Below are positions 45,600-57,267 of a stretch of 64,000 nucleotides of DNA, one piece after another. The notes beneath the pieces were generated by a model, which was given only the letters and a program-made list of their open reading frames with translations, did not search any database and was not told where the DNA came from. The position numbers were made by a program, and so were the translations under genes. Position 1 is the first letter of the stretch. Every line of letters begins with the position of its first letter. Source of the DNA: Chenopodium formosanum (taxonomy: Eukaryota; Streptophyta; Magnoliopsida; Caryophyllales; Amaranthaceae); assembly GCA_024500155.1 (NCBI GenBank), contig CM044869.1, forward strand, positions 52,779,898 to 52,843,897. Direction: 5' to 3'.

Positions 45600-46300
45600 T
45601 CGGGTACAAGTCAGTTTTGTCACGTCTACGACTATTTAAAGAGTTTAGGGGAGTTACTTACATGTTAGGAGTAAATGTTTAACATGTTGAATGTTTTTAC
45701 TCTCGTTATGTTGTGTGTAGTGTATAAGCTTGTATTTACAAATGTTATGTGTGTTGACCTCAGTTAAAAGGTGGATTATGTGAGTGTTATGCATAATATG
45801 GAGTACTATGTAGTATTTATGATTGTTGTGTACTTGTGTGGTACTAGTTTCAGATTTGCTAAAATATTATGGAATAAATTTTGTGTTGTTTTCACCCAAA
45901 AAAAAAGAAAAAAAAAAATTGTGTTGTTTTTAGAGGTTAGCTTGTACCTTACCCAATTTTATACTCCGGTATGAGTTAGTTCTTTTGTGCAATTGTGCGT
46001 AATAATGAAGAGTCGGGAATCTATTAGGTGATCAAGGCATTAATTAGACTCTTTTATTGGTAGAGTGAAGAATGTCATGTTAAACTCTTTCCCATCCAAA
46101 TTTCTCATGAAAATTTCTACCTTATATTTTAATGTAGAGTACATAATAAAGCTTCTCTAAAAAACTATGTAAATAATAAATTGTCCCTAGAAGACAAGTT
46201 TTACTAATAGTCTTGTATCGATAAAAAGCATATGAACGTGTTATTTACTCCAAAATAGTAAATGCAAACACAAAAATTTCGGTGGTGGGATAAAATATTA
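45600..46300. other. sHSP-like gene 3' flank, no gene
   Basis: AT-rich downstream DNA. An open frame at 45771-45974 has no recognisable domain. The first 150 bp is probably 3' UTR. Confidence 0.5.
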
Positions 46301-46306
46301 AGCTTA

Positions 46307-46463
46307 GGGCATGTTTTATTCTGCTTAATTTCAGTTCAGCTCCAATCAGTTCAGTTCAACTCCTAATTTCCTTATCTTATAAACAATTCATTTCAATTCA
46401 GTTCAGTTCCAATCAGTTCAGTTTAGTTAAGCTCCAATCAGTTCAGTGAATCAGAACAGACCC
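46307..46463. mobile_element. Tourist-like MITE with TCAGTTCAG repeats
   Basis: Starts GGGCATGTTTTATTC and ends GAATCAGAACAGACCC; TTA on both sides (46304-46306, 46464-46466). The interior repeats CAATCAGTTCAGTT. Same family as 26893-27059. Confidence 0.78.
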
Positions 46464-46619
46464 TTAGTGAATCAATCCATGAACTGGCGTATTGATTGTA
46501 GTTAAATCAATTGCATTTAGCTTGTTAAAGCATGACTACACCAGTTTGTTAGATATAACTTGCCCAAATCTCTTATTTTCTTTATAAACTACAGACTAAC
46601 ACTTCTAACAAATCTTGTT

Positions 46620-47560
46620 TACTTTGTCTGAAATAAAAATAACTTGTGTTTCGGGTAAAACAATGGGACCTTCGGCAAGTTCCTTCTGAGGTGGCTGAAG
46701 ATTGGGCTCGGTCGAAATAATGTTGGGCCGAGGATTTCCTGCACAGTAAACACACATAAACTAGCCTCGGGGGTTGTGCCGAGGAAGTCCCCTCCGATGC
46801 CGAAGTCAGTACAATGTGTAGAGAGAAAGTTATGCAAGAGAATTAATTGCTTGAGGCTTGATGTGAATGAATGTAAAATAAGACAATTGAAGGCTTTTAT
46901 ACCTTCGCATATGAGGAGAATTGGGCCTAAAGTCAAGTGGGCTTGCCACATTGATCGGACCTTGACTTGACATGAATTGGAGAGTTGAACCTTTTGACCT
47001 TGGGCTTATAATTGAATCATTTATGGACCGGGTCCAATTAGGCTAAATTGGACCCTAAACAACTTGCCCCCAGACCCGATTTGGAAGTATGACGGATCGG
47101 GTTTTAATTAATAAAAAGGAGGGAAGTAAATGATTTAATTAATCCAAAAAATTTGAATTTGATCTGTAATTAGTGAAGTAACGGCAGTTTGGATGATAAT
47201 GGAGGAAGTTGGAAGGATAATGGGCAGTTAATTTGGAGGGAGTGTGTTTAACGGTTACTTAACGGAGGATTAATGAGAAATTAAAGGCGCTGACTCCCAG
47301 AATTCCCTTTTCTGGCAATATACACCGCATTTCGCACTCTCTCTCCTTATTTCTTCACCAAAATCACACTCCAAACTCGCGTAAAACCCTTGATTCCAAC
47401 TTGGAACTTCGTTGAATCCCCGAAATTAAGACTTTGAAACTGAAATTTGCTGCTCCCAATTTGTAGATCGGCAAATTTCGCTTCGGATTAAGGTAATTTA
47501 TTCGAATAAATTCGCTTTTTCTTGAATTCCAAAGTACCTTCTTTTCTTTTGATTTTCCGC
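46620..47560. other. Left part of the Tat retroelement (possible 3' LTR)
   Basis: No protein gene. The sequence is rich in CCGAGG/CCTCGG motifs, which also occur in the adjacent extra ORF, so I place it inside the retroelement. For a minus-strand element this is where the 3' LTR would lie. It would also hold the promoter of the plus-strand extra ORF. I cannot fix LTR ends because the other LTR is missing from the window. Confidence 0.35.
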
Positions 47561-47561
47561 C

Positions 47562-50500
47562 ATGGTTAGAGGTAAGACCAGACAACCTCGGCAGCCTCGG
47601 CATCCGAGGGACCGAGTTAGTAGCTGGAATGGGGAGAATCCTCAGGCCACCTAGGAAGGAGGAATTCCAGCGGTGCCCCTCTCTTTAGCGCCTCCCCGAG
47701 GAACAGAGGAGACGAGCGTTTCTGGACAGGGGGAACCTCCGGCCGCCGCGCCTTGGGAATTGCCCCCTGGGTCTGTTGAGTGGTTGTACGACGAAGCAAA
47801 TTCGGGTCTGATGACAAATGCCCCTTATTCCTGGTGGGTATGGAATACTGAAGCCTACCACCTCGCTGAACAGATCGAGTTGTACTATGGCATTTTGGAA
47901 CAGGATGGGTATTGGTGCCGAATGCCTACTGCAGCGGATAAAATCCATCGTCCACCCCTAGGATATGTAGGGGTGTACACTCGGAAATTGCAGTACGGGC
48001 TTCGGTTCCCCTTGCATCCCTTCGTTAGGGACGTGCTGATAAAGTACCGCATTTCCTTGTGTCAGTTGACACCTGTCAGCATCCGAAGGGTGATGACGTA
48101 TTTATGGGTGTGCCAGTTCTACGGCCTTCAGCCGAACTTGCACTGTTTTAAAAGATTGCACAGGCTGGTGCAGAATACCCAGAGTGGGTATGGCCATCAT
48201 GTCTCTGGCTGGTGGCGAATTGAGAGTCACCCACAGTATTTGACAATGTGGCCGAACGACTCTTCAGACAAGGACTGGCGAGGCCGGTGGATCTGGGTTA
48301 GGGCTCCTTCGGATCCCGAACACCCCTACTATTTTAGGCTTCTAAATATCTGTCTGAACCTGATCCGAGCATAAAGGACCTCGGTCCCGAGGAGCCTGGT
48401 GCCGAGAATCACCCGAGCTACAAACAGCTGAAGCTCTTCGGGAAGAAGGAGAATCCCGGGGGGACGGATCGATTGAAGTTTGTGCCTGAGAATTGGCTGC
48501 CTGAATCTTTCTATGCCTTTCAGGAGCCATTGCTCGCTGCTGTCGGCCTCAGCCGAAAGTACCAAGATGGTATGATCCTCCGGCTGGGGCCGAGGGCTTT
48601 AAATTATTGCTTCTGCTTTATGCCTTCGCACTTTCAGCATCTTTTTCAATTATACTGATGTGTTTTAACATTGTTTTCCAGAGTTGTACGAGGGAAACAT
48701 CAAGATCAACTACGAGCGTTTAAGGATCGACGCTGAAAAGGTCGTGCTGAACAACGCTCCTTCAATAACTGACCCTAAAGATCACCCTTTGCATCTGCAC
48801 TCTAACAAGCTTCAGATTGTTCTTGCTGCGGATTATCTGAAGCAGAAGCCTTGGTGGATCCTCTCATTCGACTTACCCCTGAAGAGGAAGAGGCTGCTAG
48901 GACTGCTGCCGAAGTAGCCAGGGTGGTTGAGGCCATTGAGAGTGGCGAAGGACCCTCTGGAACCACTAAAGCGCAAGAAGCAGAAGTCGCTGAAGACGAG
49001 GCTCTGCTAAGAACCTCGGTGAGCTCTTCAAACTTTGACTTGGCGTATTTTTTTTTTTCTTACCCTTTTCCTGCCCCCCCCCCCATTTTCTGCAGTTTGA
49101 AGAGGAAGGCAGAAAAAGAAGAGAAGGGAAAGCACCCGTCAACCCCGAAGACCTTTCTGAGTCTGAGACTTCGGATTCGGATATGGACGAGCAACCTCTA
49201 AGAAAGAGGAGAAGAATGGCGGTGCTGGGCCCTGATCAATTCATGGTCAGGCCGATACCGGGGCTCAGCATAAGGGAGCCCACTGAAGGCAGGATTCCGC
49301 CGAGGGCTCCTTCGCCTCCTGTGAACCCTCCCCCCAAACCCCTCCACCACCTCCAGTAACTCAAGATGTGGAGGTGAACTAGAAGACCCCTGATCCGAAG
49401 GAGGGGGTAAGGGAGGAAGCACTGAATGCAGGAAGTGCTGCTGCTGCTGAGAAGATTTCCGCTGAAGGGTTCGCAGCGGATCTTCAACGAGAGGCTAACG
49501 CCTTCATTCGTCAGCCCGAAGAGGAGGTAGAAGTCGTTAACCTCGAGGAAGGCTAGCTGGGCTCCACTAATGAGATAAGGGATGAAGTTGAACCAACCCA
49601 TGCTAATGAGGTTCCTTTGTCCTCCCTTCCTTCTTTCGAGACGTTCCAGTCGGGCGACATGGGGTTTTCAACACCCCGCATCCCCATCCCCGACAGTGCT
49701 CGAGCAGTAATCTGGGGACAGCATCGGGAGGAGGCTGCAGCCTACTTCAGAGACTGTTCCCACTTATCTGAAGTGGAACGGGCTAGAGAGTGGTCCCTCA
49801 AGGCCACTGCTGGAATTGCTGAACCAGGGCCACAGGTCCCAGATCCCGCAAGAGACAACCAGAGGCTCCTGATGCAGGTAACTTGTCTCAGTGTAGAATC
49901 TGCTTCAGTTCACTTTTTTTTTTTTTTTAACTTCAGCTGAACTGCGTCATGGATCTGCAGGTTGTGCACAATCATACTCTGACTGTGGATATGATTGACT
50001 CTCTCCAGCATAGAGTTGATGTGGCTGAGGCAGAGGCCAAGCTGGCAAAGCTGCAAGCTGAGGCAGCAGATGAGAAGCATGCGGAGGCTGAAAAATACGA
50101 GAAGAAAGCCGCAGAAGCCCTCCGCACCTTCTGCGCTGAGATGGAGAACCATGTCATGCCCGCTATACTCGAAGGCGAGAAGCTGCTGAACGAGTATGGG
50201 GCGTTTGACATCCCCAGCTTCCGGGCCCGAATTGAGCACGGAATAAGGGGGAAGTCCATGCTCGGGTAGCTGGCCGAGAACAAAGGCTGAAGTAGAGGAT
50301 CAACGTCTTGGAAGAAGAGGCCAGGACCGCTGACTAGGCTATGAGAAATAGAGAAGCTCAGCTCTCCGAGGCTCAAGTTGCTGCCAAGGCTCAAGGTCAG
50401 AAGCTTCAGGACCTGAGTGCCCAGCTGAAGGAAAAAGAGACGGAACTTTCCCAGGCCAAAACTGCTGTAGAATTTGTTCGGAGTCAGCTGTAGACTCAAA

Positions 50501-50990
50501 ATGATGAAGCTACTAGAGTTCAACTTCAGCTAGGCGAGGTCCAGGAACAGCTGAGGGTTCAAAAGGAATCCTCCTCTAAGGTTGTCGCTGACTTAGAGCA
50601 ATCCCAGAAGAACTTAGAGGAGGTTAAGAAGAAGTTAGCTGATGCTGAAGGTCCGTGTCTACACCAAGGCCGAGTATGAGAAGGGCTATGAAAATGGCTA
50701 CAATGTGGCTAGGAGACTGGCCCTTCATGCTGAGCCCAATCTGAACTGGGAGCAGTGTGAGAATTGGGCTGAAAATGCCAATGACCCTCACATGATGTAC
50801 GCGAGTCAGGCTGAACTGGACCTTGAACTTCGCCTTGATGCATAAGAGCTGGAGGAAGCCATAGAGAAGGAGGCTGAGAACAGAGAGAGAAGCTCAGACG
50901 ATGGTTAAGCCTGCCTCTTCTGTAGCTGGAGCTGAAGCTACCAAGGACTCCAGCGAAGCTGAGCAGCCTAACCCTTTAGCTGAAGCCTAG
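47562..50990 (+). pseudogene. Extra ORF of Tat retroelement, antisense to pol
   Basis: Decayed multi-exon frame on the strand opposite pol. It starts at the ATG at 47562 (MVRGKTRQPRQPR), hits an in-frame TAG at about 47652, then continues as PGSVEWLYDEANSGL...GYWCRMPTAADKIHRPPLGYVGVY, a region I recognise as the putative transposon/gag-like protein annotated in many plant retroelements. A frameshift near 48350 is followed by PENWLPESFYAFQEPLL. Likely introns: 48569-48681 and about 49020-49096, with good GT and AG ends. Later parts are Lys/Glu-rich with coiled-coil character (VAEAEAKLAKLQAEAADEKHAEAEKYEKKAAEAL) and hold several stops. It ends TAG at 50988-50990. Extra ORFs in sense or antisense orientation next to pol are known in the Tat lineage. 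Confidence 0.7.
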
Positions 50991-51756
50991 GAACTCGGGC
51001 AGTCGTCTTCAGAATCTTGCGGATCTACATGTACTTAACTTCTGACTTGCTGCTTCTGAAATTTTTTTCCTTTTGTTTTGCTTCAGCTTGCCTTGATGTA
51101 TAAAAACTTTAATTTTTGCCTTGTACGCATTCAACAGTTGTAATTTTCCACTTGTGGGCGACTGCCGATGTTTTATTATGTTCTGAACACTTAGTTTGAT
51201 GTAGCTCGGCTTGGAAGATTCCAGCTGATGGTAATCTGCATTTGTATGCTTATTGCCCCCCCAGAAATCTGAAGGCTCTGCCTTCGGATTTCTAAGACGA
51301 CTGCTTGTCCCTTTTGATTTGGGCGAAGCTTTTAATGTTTAAGGAATTTCAAATACTTCGTGCTATTATTCCTGGTTTTCTGTTTATCTGAAAGAATGGA
51401 TATCTGAGACATAAGACCAACTTAAGGCAATGTCCCAAACAATAACCCTCTGGGGTATAGGGCTCAGTTAAGGCAATACCCCAGATTCGTCCATGGACTC
51501 ATTGCCTCGGATAACAAGTCTTACCAAAGCGTTTACTTTGGCTGAAACACTGTTTTAGGCGAGTTTATCAGCAGTCTGAAACCTTGTGCCTTAAAGGCGG
51601 AGGCTCAGACGGTGCTGAAGAAAACCCTTAAAAAGTAGATAGAATAAAGAAAATTGAAAGAATAAAAATTTGCAAGCATTTGTAGAAATAGTGGCTCTGA
51701 GGCCTTTCATTAATAACTGAAAATGAACTTACAAAGATTGTTTTGCCTTGAAAGGC
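50991..51756. other. Retroelement spacer between extra ORF and pol
   Basis: No frame recognised. The two convergent units (extra ORF on plus, pol on minus) end on either side, so it would contain both 3' ends. A stretch at about 51380-51600 is GC-richer with AAGGCAATG/AAGGCAATACC repeats. Confidence 0.45.
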
Positions 51757-54171
51757 TTACACTTGATACTTCTTAAGTACATTAGCATTCCAGTGATTTC
51801 TCAGCTTAGTTCCATCCAACTGGCGAAGTCGATATATACCTGGCTGAAGCTCATCATAAATTTCATAAGGTCCCTTCCAAGAGGCTGAGAGTTTCCCATA
51901 AATTTGGCTTTTCTGAACAGCTGCAGCATTCCGAAGGACGAGGTCTCCAATTTGGAGAGGCCTCTCATGAACCCTTCGGTTGTAAAACTTGCTGATTCTT
52001 TGCTTGTATGCAGCCATTCTGTCTCTGGCCCGAGTCTCTGGCTTCGTCAAGGAAATCGACGGATTCCTTCATAAGTTGCTCATTCTCAGCCTAGAAGTGG
52101 TGCACTTGCAGGCTTTCAGAACCGATTTCCACTGGAAGGACGGCTTCGGCACCATATACCAGCTCAAAAGGTAAGTGGCCCGTTGCCTCTTTTTTAGTTG
52201 TCTGAAGTGACCAGAGAGTTCCGAGAAGTTCTTCTAACCACTTGGACTTTTGATCTTCAACCCTCTTCTTCAAAGCATTGAGGATCTGCTTATTTGCAAC
52301 TTCGGCTTGACCATTGCTTTATGGATGACACACTGTAGAGTATGCCAATTTAATGCCGAACTGATCAGTATACCGCCTCAGCGGAAAGTTGTCGAATCGC
52401 CTCCCGTGATCAAAGATAAAAATCTTCGGAATACCGAAGCGAGTGATTATATTATGCCAGATGAATTTTATGACAATTTGCTCCATGATGTTCGAGGCTG
52501 CTTCGGCTTCGATCCATTTGCTGAAGTAGTCAATGGCGACTATCAGCCATTTTTTCTTGTGTGGGGCATCCGAGAAAGGACCCAAGATATCCAACCTCCA
52601 TTGAGCGAACGGAAGCGGATTCAAGATCGGCTGAAGATCCCGGGCTGGTTGGTGGATTCATGGTGGGCCAATAATACCCTACCCTTAGTGATTTGTGGGC
52701 CAAACTTCTTCCCCCGATGTGGTTCCCACAGATGCCGAGATGGATTTCCCGAAGGATATAATCAGCATCCGTTGGTCCCACGCATTTTAGCAGCGAGGCT
52801 GAGAAGATTTTTTCAGCAGTTCCCCTCTGAAGACAATGAAGCTTGAGCTGATCCGCTTCAGCTTGGAGGCCAAAATTCTGTCTTCGGAAATTTCTCCCCG
52901 AAGTTTGTAAGCTAGGATGGGATCCATCCAGCTAGATTCATGGTCGACGTTGCACACTTCTGGTGCTTCGTCAACACTTCTTTCTCGGAGCACTTCCACG
53001 TATACGGATCAGTTCAGCTCGGTTAAAGTTGAACTAGCAAGTTTGGAGAGTGCGTCGGCTTGAGCATTCTGACCCCTTGGGATCAGTTGAACTTCGAAAG
53101 TTCTCAGCTTTGCAATAACCATTTTGATCTTGGCGAGATAAGCTATCATTGAGGGCTCTTTGGCCTCATATTCGCCCCTGATCTGATATGTAACAAGCTG
53201 AGAGTCTGTCTTGAGGCAGACATGTTCGACTTCCAAAGAGATGCACAATTCTAGGCCAGCAACTGCTGCCTCATACTTGGCTTTGTTGTTCGAAGCTTTG
53301 AAAGCAAATTTAGTGCATACTCAAAGGACTTACCTTCGGGAGCGGTTATCACTACCCCCGCCCCCGAACCATTTACGGTGGAGGATCCATCCGTAAAAAC
53401 GATCCAGATTTTCTTTTCCTCATCTAACGTCTCCTGGTACGAGCATTTAGCCAGGAAGTCCGCTAGGGCTTGAGCCTTGATGGCTGCTCTCGACTGGTAG
53501 CTTATGCTGAACTCTGTGAGCTCGAAAGCCCACTTGGCCAGCCTACCAGATTTTTCAACTTTGCCGAGAACTTTCTCCAGCGGCTGATCAGTCAAGACCA
53601 CTATTTGATGACAATCAAAATAAGGCCTCAGCTTCCGAGCTGCTACCACTACTACGAATGTAACTTTTTCGAGTAAGGGGTAGCGAGTCTCGGCATCCGT
53701 CAGAGTGTGACTGACGAAGTAGATCGACTGCTGAACCTTTTCCTCTTCCTTCAGCAGCACCGCACTTATAGTGGCTGGACTGACTGCCACGTATAAGTAC
53801 AGAGTTTCTCCCTCAGCTAGACGAGCCAGCGTCGGGAGTTGAGCCAGGTGCTCTCGGAGCTGCTTGAAGGCTTCTTTTTGCTCATCTTCCCAGACGAGCT
53901 CTTTTGTTTTTGGGAGTTTAAGGGCTTTGAAGAAGGGTAACACTTTATCCGATACTCTAGAAATGAACCTAAACAGGGCTGCCATTCTTCCAGTGAGCCG
54001 CTGAACATTCCTCTTTGTTTTCGGCTCGGGAAGATCGAGCGTCGCTTGCACCTTTGCGGGATTGACATCAATCCCTCTTTTGCTGACCATGAAGCCAAGG
54101 AATTTTTCCGACTTCACGCCGAAGACACAGTTCTTCGGATTCAGCTTCATCTGGTGCAAGTGGCTGTGCAA
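51757..54171 (-). pseudogene. Ty3/gypsy (Tat lineage) pol, truncated and decayed
   Basis: Reading leftward: the last part of reverse transcriptase (MKLNPKNCVFG, FLGFMVSKRGI) at 54171-54060, the gypsy RNase H (about 53990-53500), a second RNase H of the archaeal type (FTDGSSTVNGSGAGVV at about 53380 onward to ALSKLAS at about 53015), integrase with an HH-CC-type start (HLGICGNH), catalytic DILGPF and FDHGRRFDN segments (about 52600-52380), then the C-terminal PYEIYDELQPGIYRLRQLDG at 51757-52050. Two consecutive RNase H domains are the mark of Tat-lineage elements. Gag, protease and most of RT, including the YxDD region, are missing beyond 54171. Frame changes occur at about 53250, 53000, 52785, 52560, 52300 and 52060, so it is dead. 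IFDHG for the usual SDNG also suggests damage at the second catalytic Asp. Confidence 0.9.
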
Positions 54172-54539
54172 CTAGTTGTGCAGTAGCACTCAAGTGAAGT
54201 ATGTATTTAAGGGGTCTTAATTTGGCCTTTTTGCGTAGTGTGGTTTGGTATATATTTGTATATGTCTTTTGATTTGGAGTTTTAGGTTAATTAACTTAAG
54301 TTGTATGCTTATATATATTGGTGTTTAATGGTAAAGTCGTTTAAGCCGTTTTCTCCTAATTGTTTTATTGAAGTTTAACAGTTCATCGGATTTGGGCAAG
54401 AATAATGGTCGGAATTCTCAGCCATAGTATAGAGTGTTCATGCTAATTTTGCCTATTTGAAACAAATTGTATTAAAAGTATTCATATATTAACAAATTAC
54501 ATGAAATCACATAGAGAGGATGAGTATAGAAATGTTGGA

Positions 54540-54856
54540 TGCGGGTATTATACAACCTTTAATGAGTCCCTTTTTCAGCCCCATACTCCTTGTGAAGAAA
54601 AAAGACGGGTCTTGGCGCTTTTGCGTTAACTATCGAGCCCTTAACCAGGAAGATCCCTGATAAGTTTTCGTACCTATTGATCGACGAACTATTGGACGAA
54701 TTACACGAAGCCACAATTTTCTTAAAATTGGATCTAAAGGCTGGTTACCACTAGATTCGTGTGAAGGAGTGTGACACTTATAAAACAGTCTTTCGAACAC
54801 ATGAGGGGCATTATGAGTTTCTCGTAATGCCATATGGACTCTCAAGTGCACTGTTA
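54540..54856 (+). pseudogene. Gypsy reverse transcriptase fragment
   Basis: Short plus-strand relic of a different Ty3/gypsy RT: ILLVKKKDGSWRFCVNYRALN, then DELLDELHEATIFLKLDLKAGYH, then KTVFRTHEGHYEFLVMPYGLSSA. At least one frame change (after ALNQEDP) and a stop inside GYH*IRV are present, and the RT breaks off before YxDD. The wording is like chromoviruses rather than Tat, and it lies opposite in strand to the adjacent element. Confidence 0.85.
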
Positions 54857-56050
54857 TAGACTAGGAATCTCAGTGCAAATTAATTAGTCTTGAGATATGT
54901 ACGTTTATAAGAAACGTCTTGAAAATCGTGAAAAATAACATGTGGCAAAGAATAGTTACTAGGGAGTAGCATCGAGCTCTCAATGATAGAGTAATAAAGT
55001 TATGCTCATTTGTGTTGAGGTATGATTTATGTCATGCCAAAGTCTTAATTAATTGTCATCCGAGTAATATGAAAGTATGGATAGAATTATGGGGAGTATG
55101 GAAAGAGTTACAAGACGTTAAAGGCTTTTAGGTTATGCCTCTTTTGTAAATCACTCTTTGGATGGCCCAAGGACTAAACCATTTCTTAAGGCTGCTTCAT
55201 TCTTCGAACAAATAATGATTTGTGATATGGAGGTCATTCCATAGGTGTTGCCTAGTGGGGATAACATAGAATGTGATGTTGAAAGTCCTATTAGTAGGGA
55301 TTCTCCACTAATGTATGTCGGATGTAATGGTTCCTAAAGATTTGAACAATGAGTCTATTACGAAGTCGTTACCAGCAGGATAATGGTTCATCTCTTTAGA
55401 TTACATCCTCTAATTTGTAGCGTCTTATGCATGGTGATGTGCTTAGTTTTGCTGAGGTCTCAATTCCTTCGATCCCTCCTTTTCGTGGTTCGATGCACCA
55501 AGGGATCCCTCTCAAAAGGTCTTATAACAAATCATGTTTTCAATAGAGTTGATCAAGACATCGACATTTCCAGTTAGTCCTCCAAAAGGGGCAACTTCTT
55601 AGGGGTTTGTAGGTAATCTTTAGGGTCCTAAAAACTTAGTTCCACCTTGTCATCAAGGCTCAAGATTTCTTCTTGCTTGAATCAGAGAGTTTATTTTTGC
55701 AGGTTGCAGGGTGGATCATTTGGGCTTCAAGCAATGTCCAACTGTGTCTCTTGAACTGGAGTCAAACATGTTAGCTCGTGTGAAGTGTGCAAGCATTGGT
55801 CATTTCCAGGTCTTTAATACTTAATGTAGTTGTCACGTGTGTTTTGTTGTATTGATGTTTCTGTTATATGTTTTTTTTGTTAAAAAAAAAAAAAACCAAC
55901 TACTACCCTCACGCCAAAGTAATATAGTCAAACCTTCTTTGAACTTGCTCCCATGAAATATTTTCTCTGACATTATCATCCTAACACTCATTACTCCCTT
56001 ATATATGTCTCTAAATCCAGGCGGACCATTATAATAAACGAATGGAGTAA
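54857..56050. other. Spacer, probably retroelement-derived
   Basis: No functional gene. Open frames such as 55383-55577 show no domain. It may contain further decayed retroelement DNA, but nothing is specific enough to name. Sequence near 55700-55760 (CRVDHLGFKQC) is only vaguely zinc-knuckle-like and is not called. Confidence 0.4.
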
Positions 56051-56573
56051 GATCATGTTCACTTCATCTTAAAAAAGTAATAAATACTTGCTCCATTTCC
56101 TTATTTAGAAATGTTTTACAATATTTAATTCATTTCTATCACATAGTGGACCCAACATAAATAATATTTTATTAATTTCATATTCTCTCTCGTCCAATTC
56201 TTTCAACTACTTTTTCTTTTTACAATTTTTTATTCTTCCCCTTACCCCACTACCTCCATATTTTATTATTTTCTCCAAATTCTCCAACAACTCCGCGCAA
56301 AGAAAAATGGAGCAAGTATTTAAAAATAGAGGGAGTATCAGTAAAACTAATTTGAATTCAGTAAATATAAGTTCATTTCAATAAATATAAGTTCAGTTCA
56401 GTAAAAATAATTTCAGTTCAGTAAAAATCAGTAATTGTAAAGAACAAGTATGATAGAGAATCATTAAAAATCATTTCAGTTCAGCAAAAGTAATTTCAGT
56501 TCAGTAAAAGTAAGTTTAGAATAGTAAAAATAACTCCAGTTCAGAAAAAAATAAGGTGAAGCAAACGGGACAT
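56051..56573. mobile_element. Possible MITE with CAGTTCAGTAAAA repeats
   Basis: ATCATGTTCACTTCATCTT at the left and AGGTGAAGCAAACGGGACAT at the right are imperfectly inverted. The right half (56330-56560) repeats TTTCAGTTCAGTAAAA-like units. A Stowaway element (56087-56316) is inserted near the left end. Confidence 0.45.
56087..56316. mobile_element. Stowaway MITE
   Basis: Starts CTTGCTCCATTTCCTTATTTA and ends AAAAATGGAGCAAG, flanked by TA at 56085-56086 and 56317-56318. 230 bp, no ORF. Confidence 0.8.
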
Positions 56574-57267
56574 AAGTTTAATTTAGTAAAAAGTAGAAAC
56601 TTTAGAGAAGAAATATAGTATAGAATCTTGGAAAAATAATTTCAATTGGTTCACAATTATTTTAGTTCAATAAAATTAATTTTAGTTCTTTCAAAAAAAA
56701 AAAAAAATCATTTGAATAAAAAAATTTAACTTAAGCAAAAATAATTTCAATTCAGAAAAAAATAATTTTATAATCCATTCTTTTAGTGTTTAGAATGGGT
56801 GAAAATTAATCCCAAAATTATCTAAAAAGGAAAGAAAAACTCTAACCACTTGAGCTATTCCTTGTTCTCGATAATTTTATATTTCGTATTACTTTCGTAT
56901 TAGATTAGTTCCTTACCTTGGGTTCTCTTGTTCGAGCAGTCCTAGTTTCTCCGGCGGCATCATCTACCATCTATTTGCAGCAACCCGGTATTTTCTCTCT
57001 CCTCCACTCATCCCTTCTTCTCTCTACTTATTCTTCCTGGTTTCGAATCTTAACCCTATTTATTCCTCTAATTTTTTCAGACTAAACATTTAATTTCCTT
57101 ACTTCAAATCCCCAAATCCTCCCTTCTAAATTTTGTTGAGGTAATTTCTCACTTGCCCACCTTTTTCTTAACAATGTACATAAAAACCCAGATATTTGAT
57201 TGATCAAAGCTTAGAAATTTAATGCATTAATTGGGTAATTTGAGTGTTTTTTAGTTAATTTGAGCAA

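Noticed and set aside
46546..46611. TGTTAGA ... TCTAACA inverted ends resembling a solo LTR
   Set aside because: Only 66 bp apart with no target duplication or LTR signals; too short to support.
55690..55810. Possible zinc-knuckle (CRVDHLGFKQC) of a gag
   Set aside because: Cysteine/histidine spacing does not fit CX2CX4HX4C.
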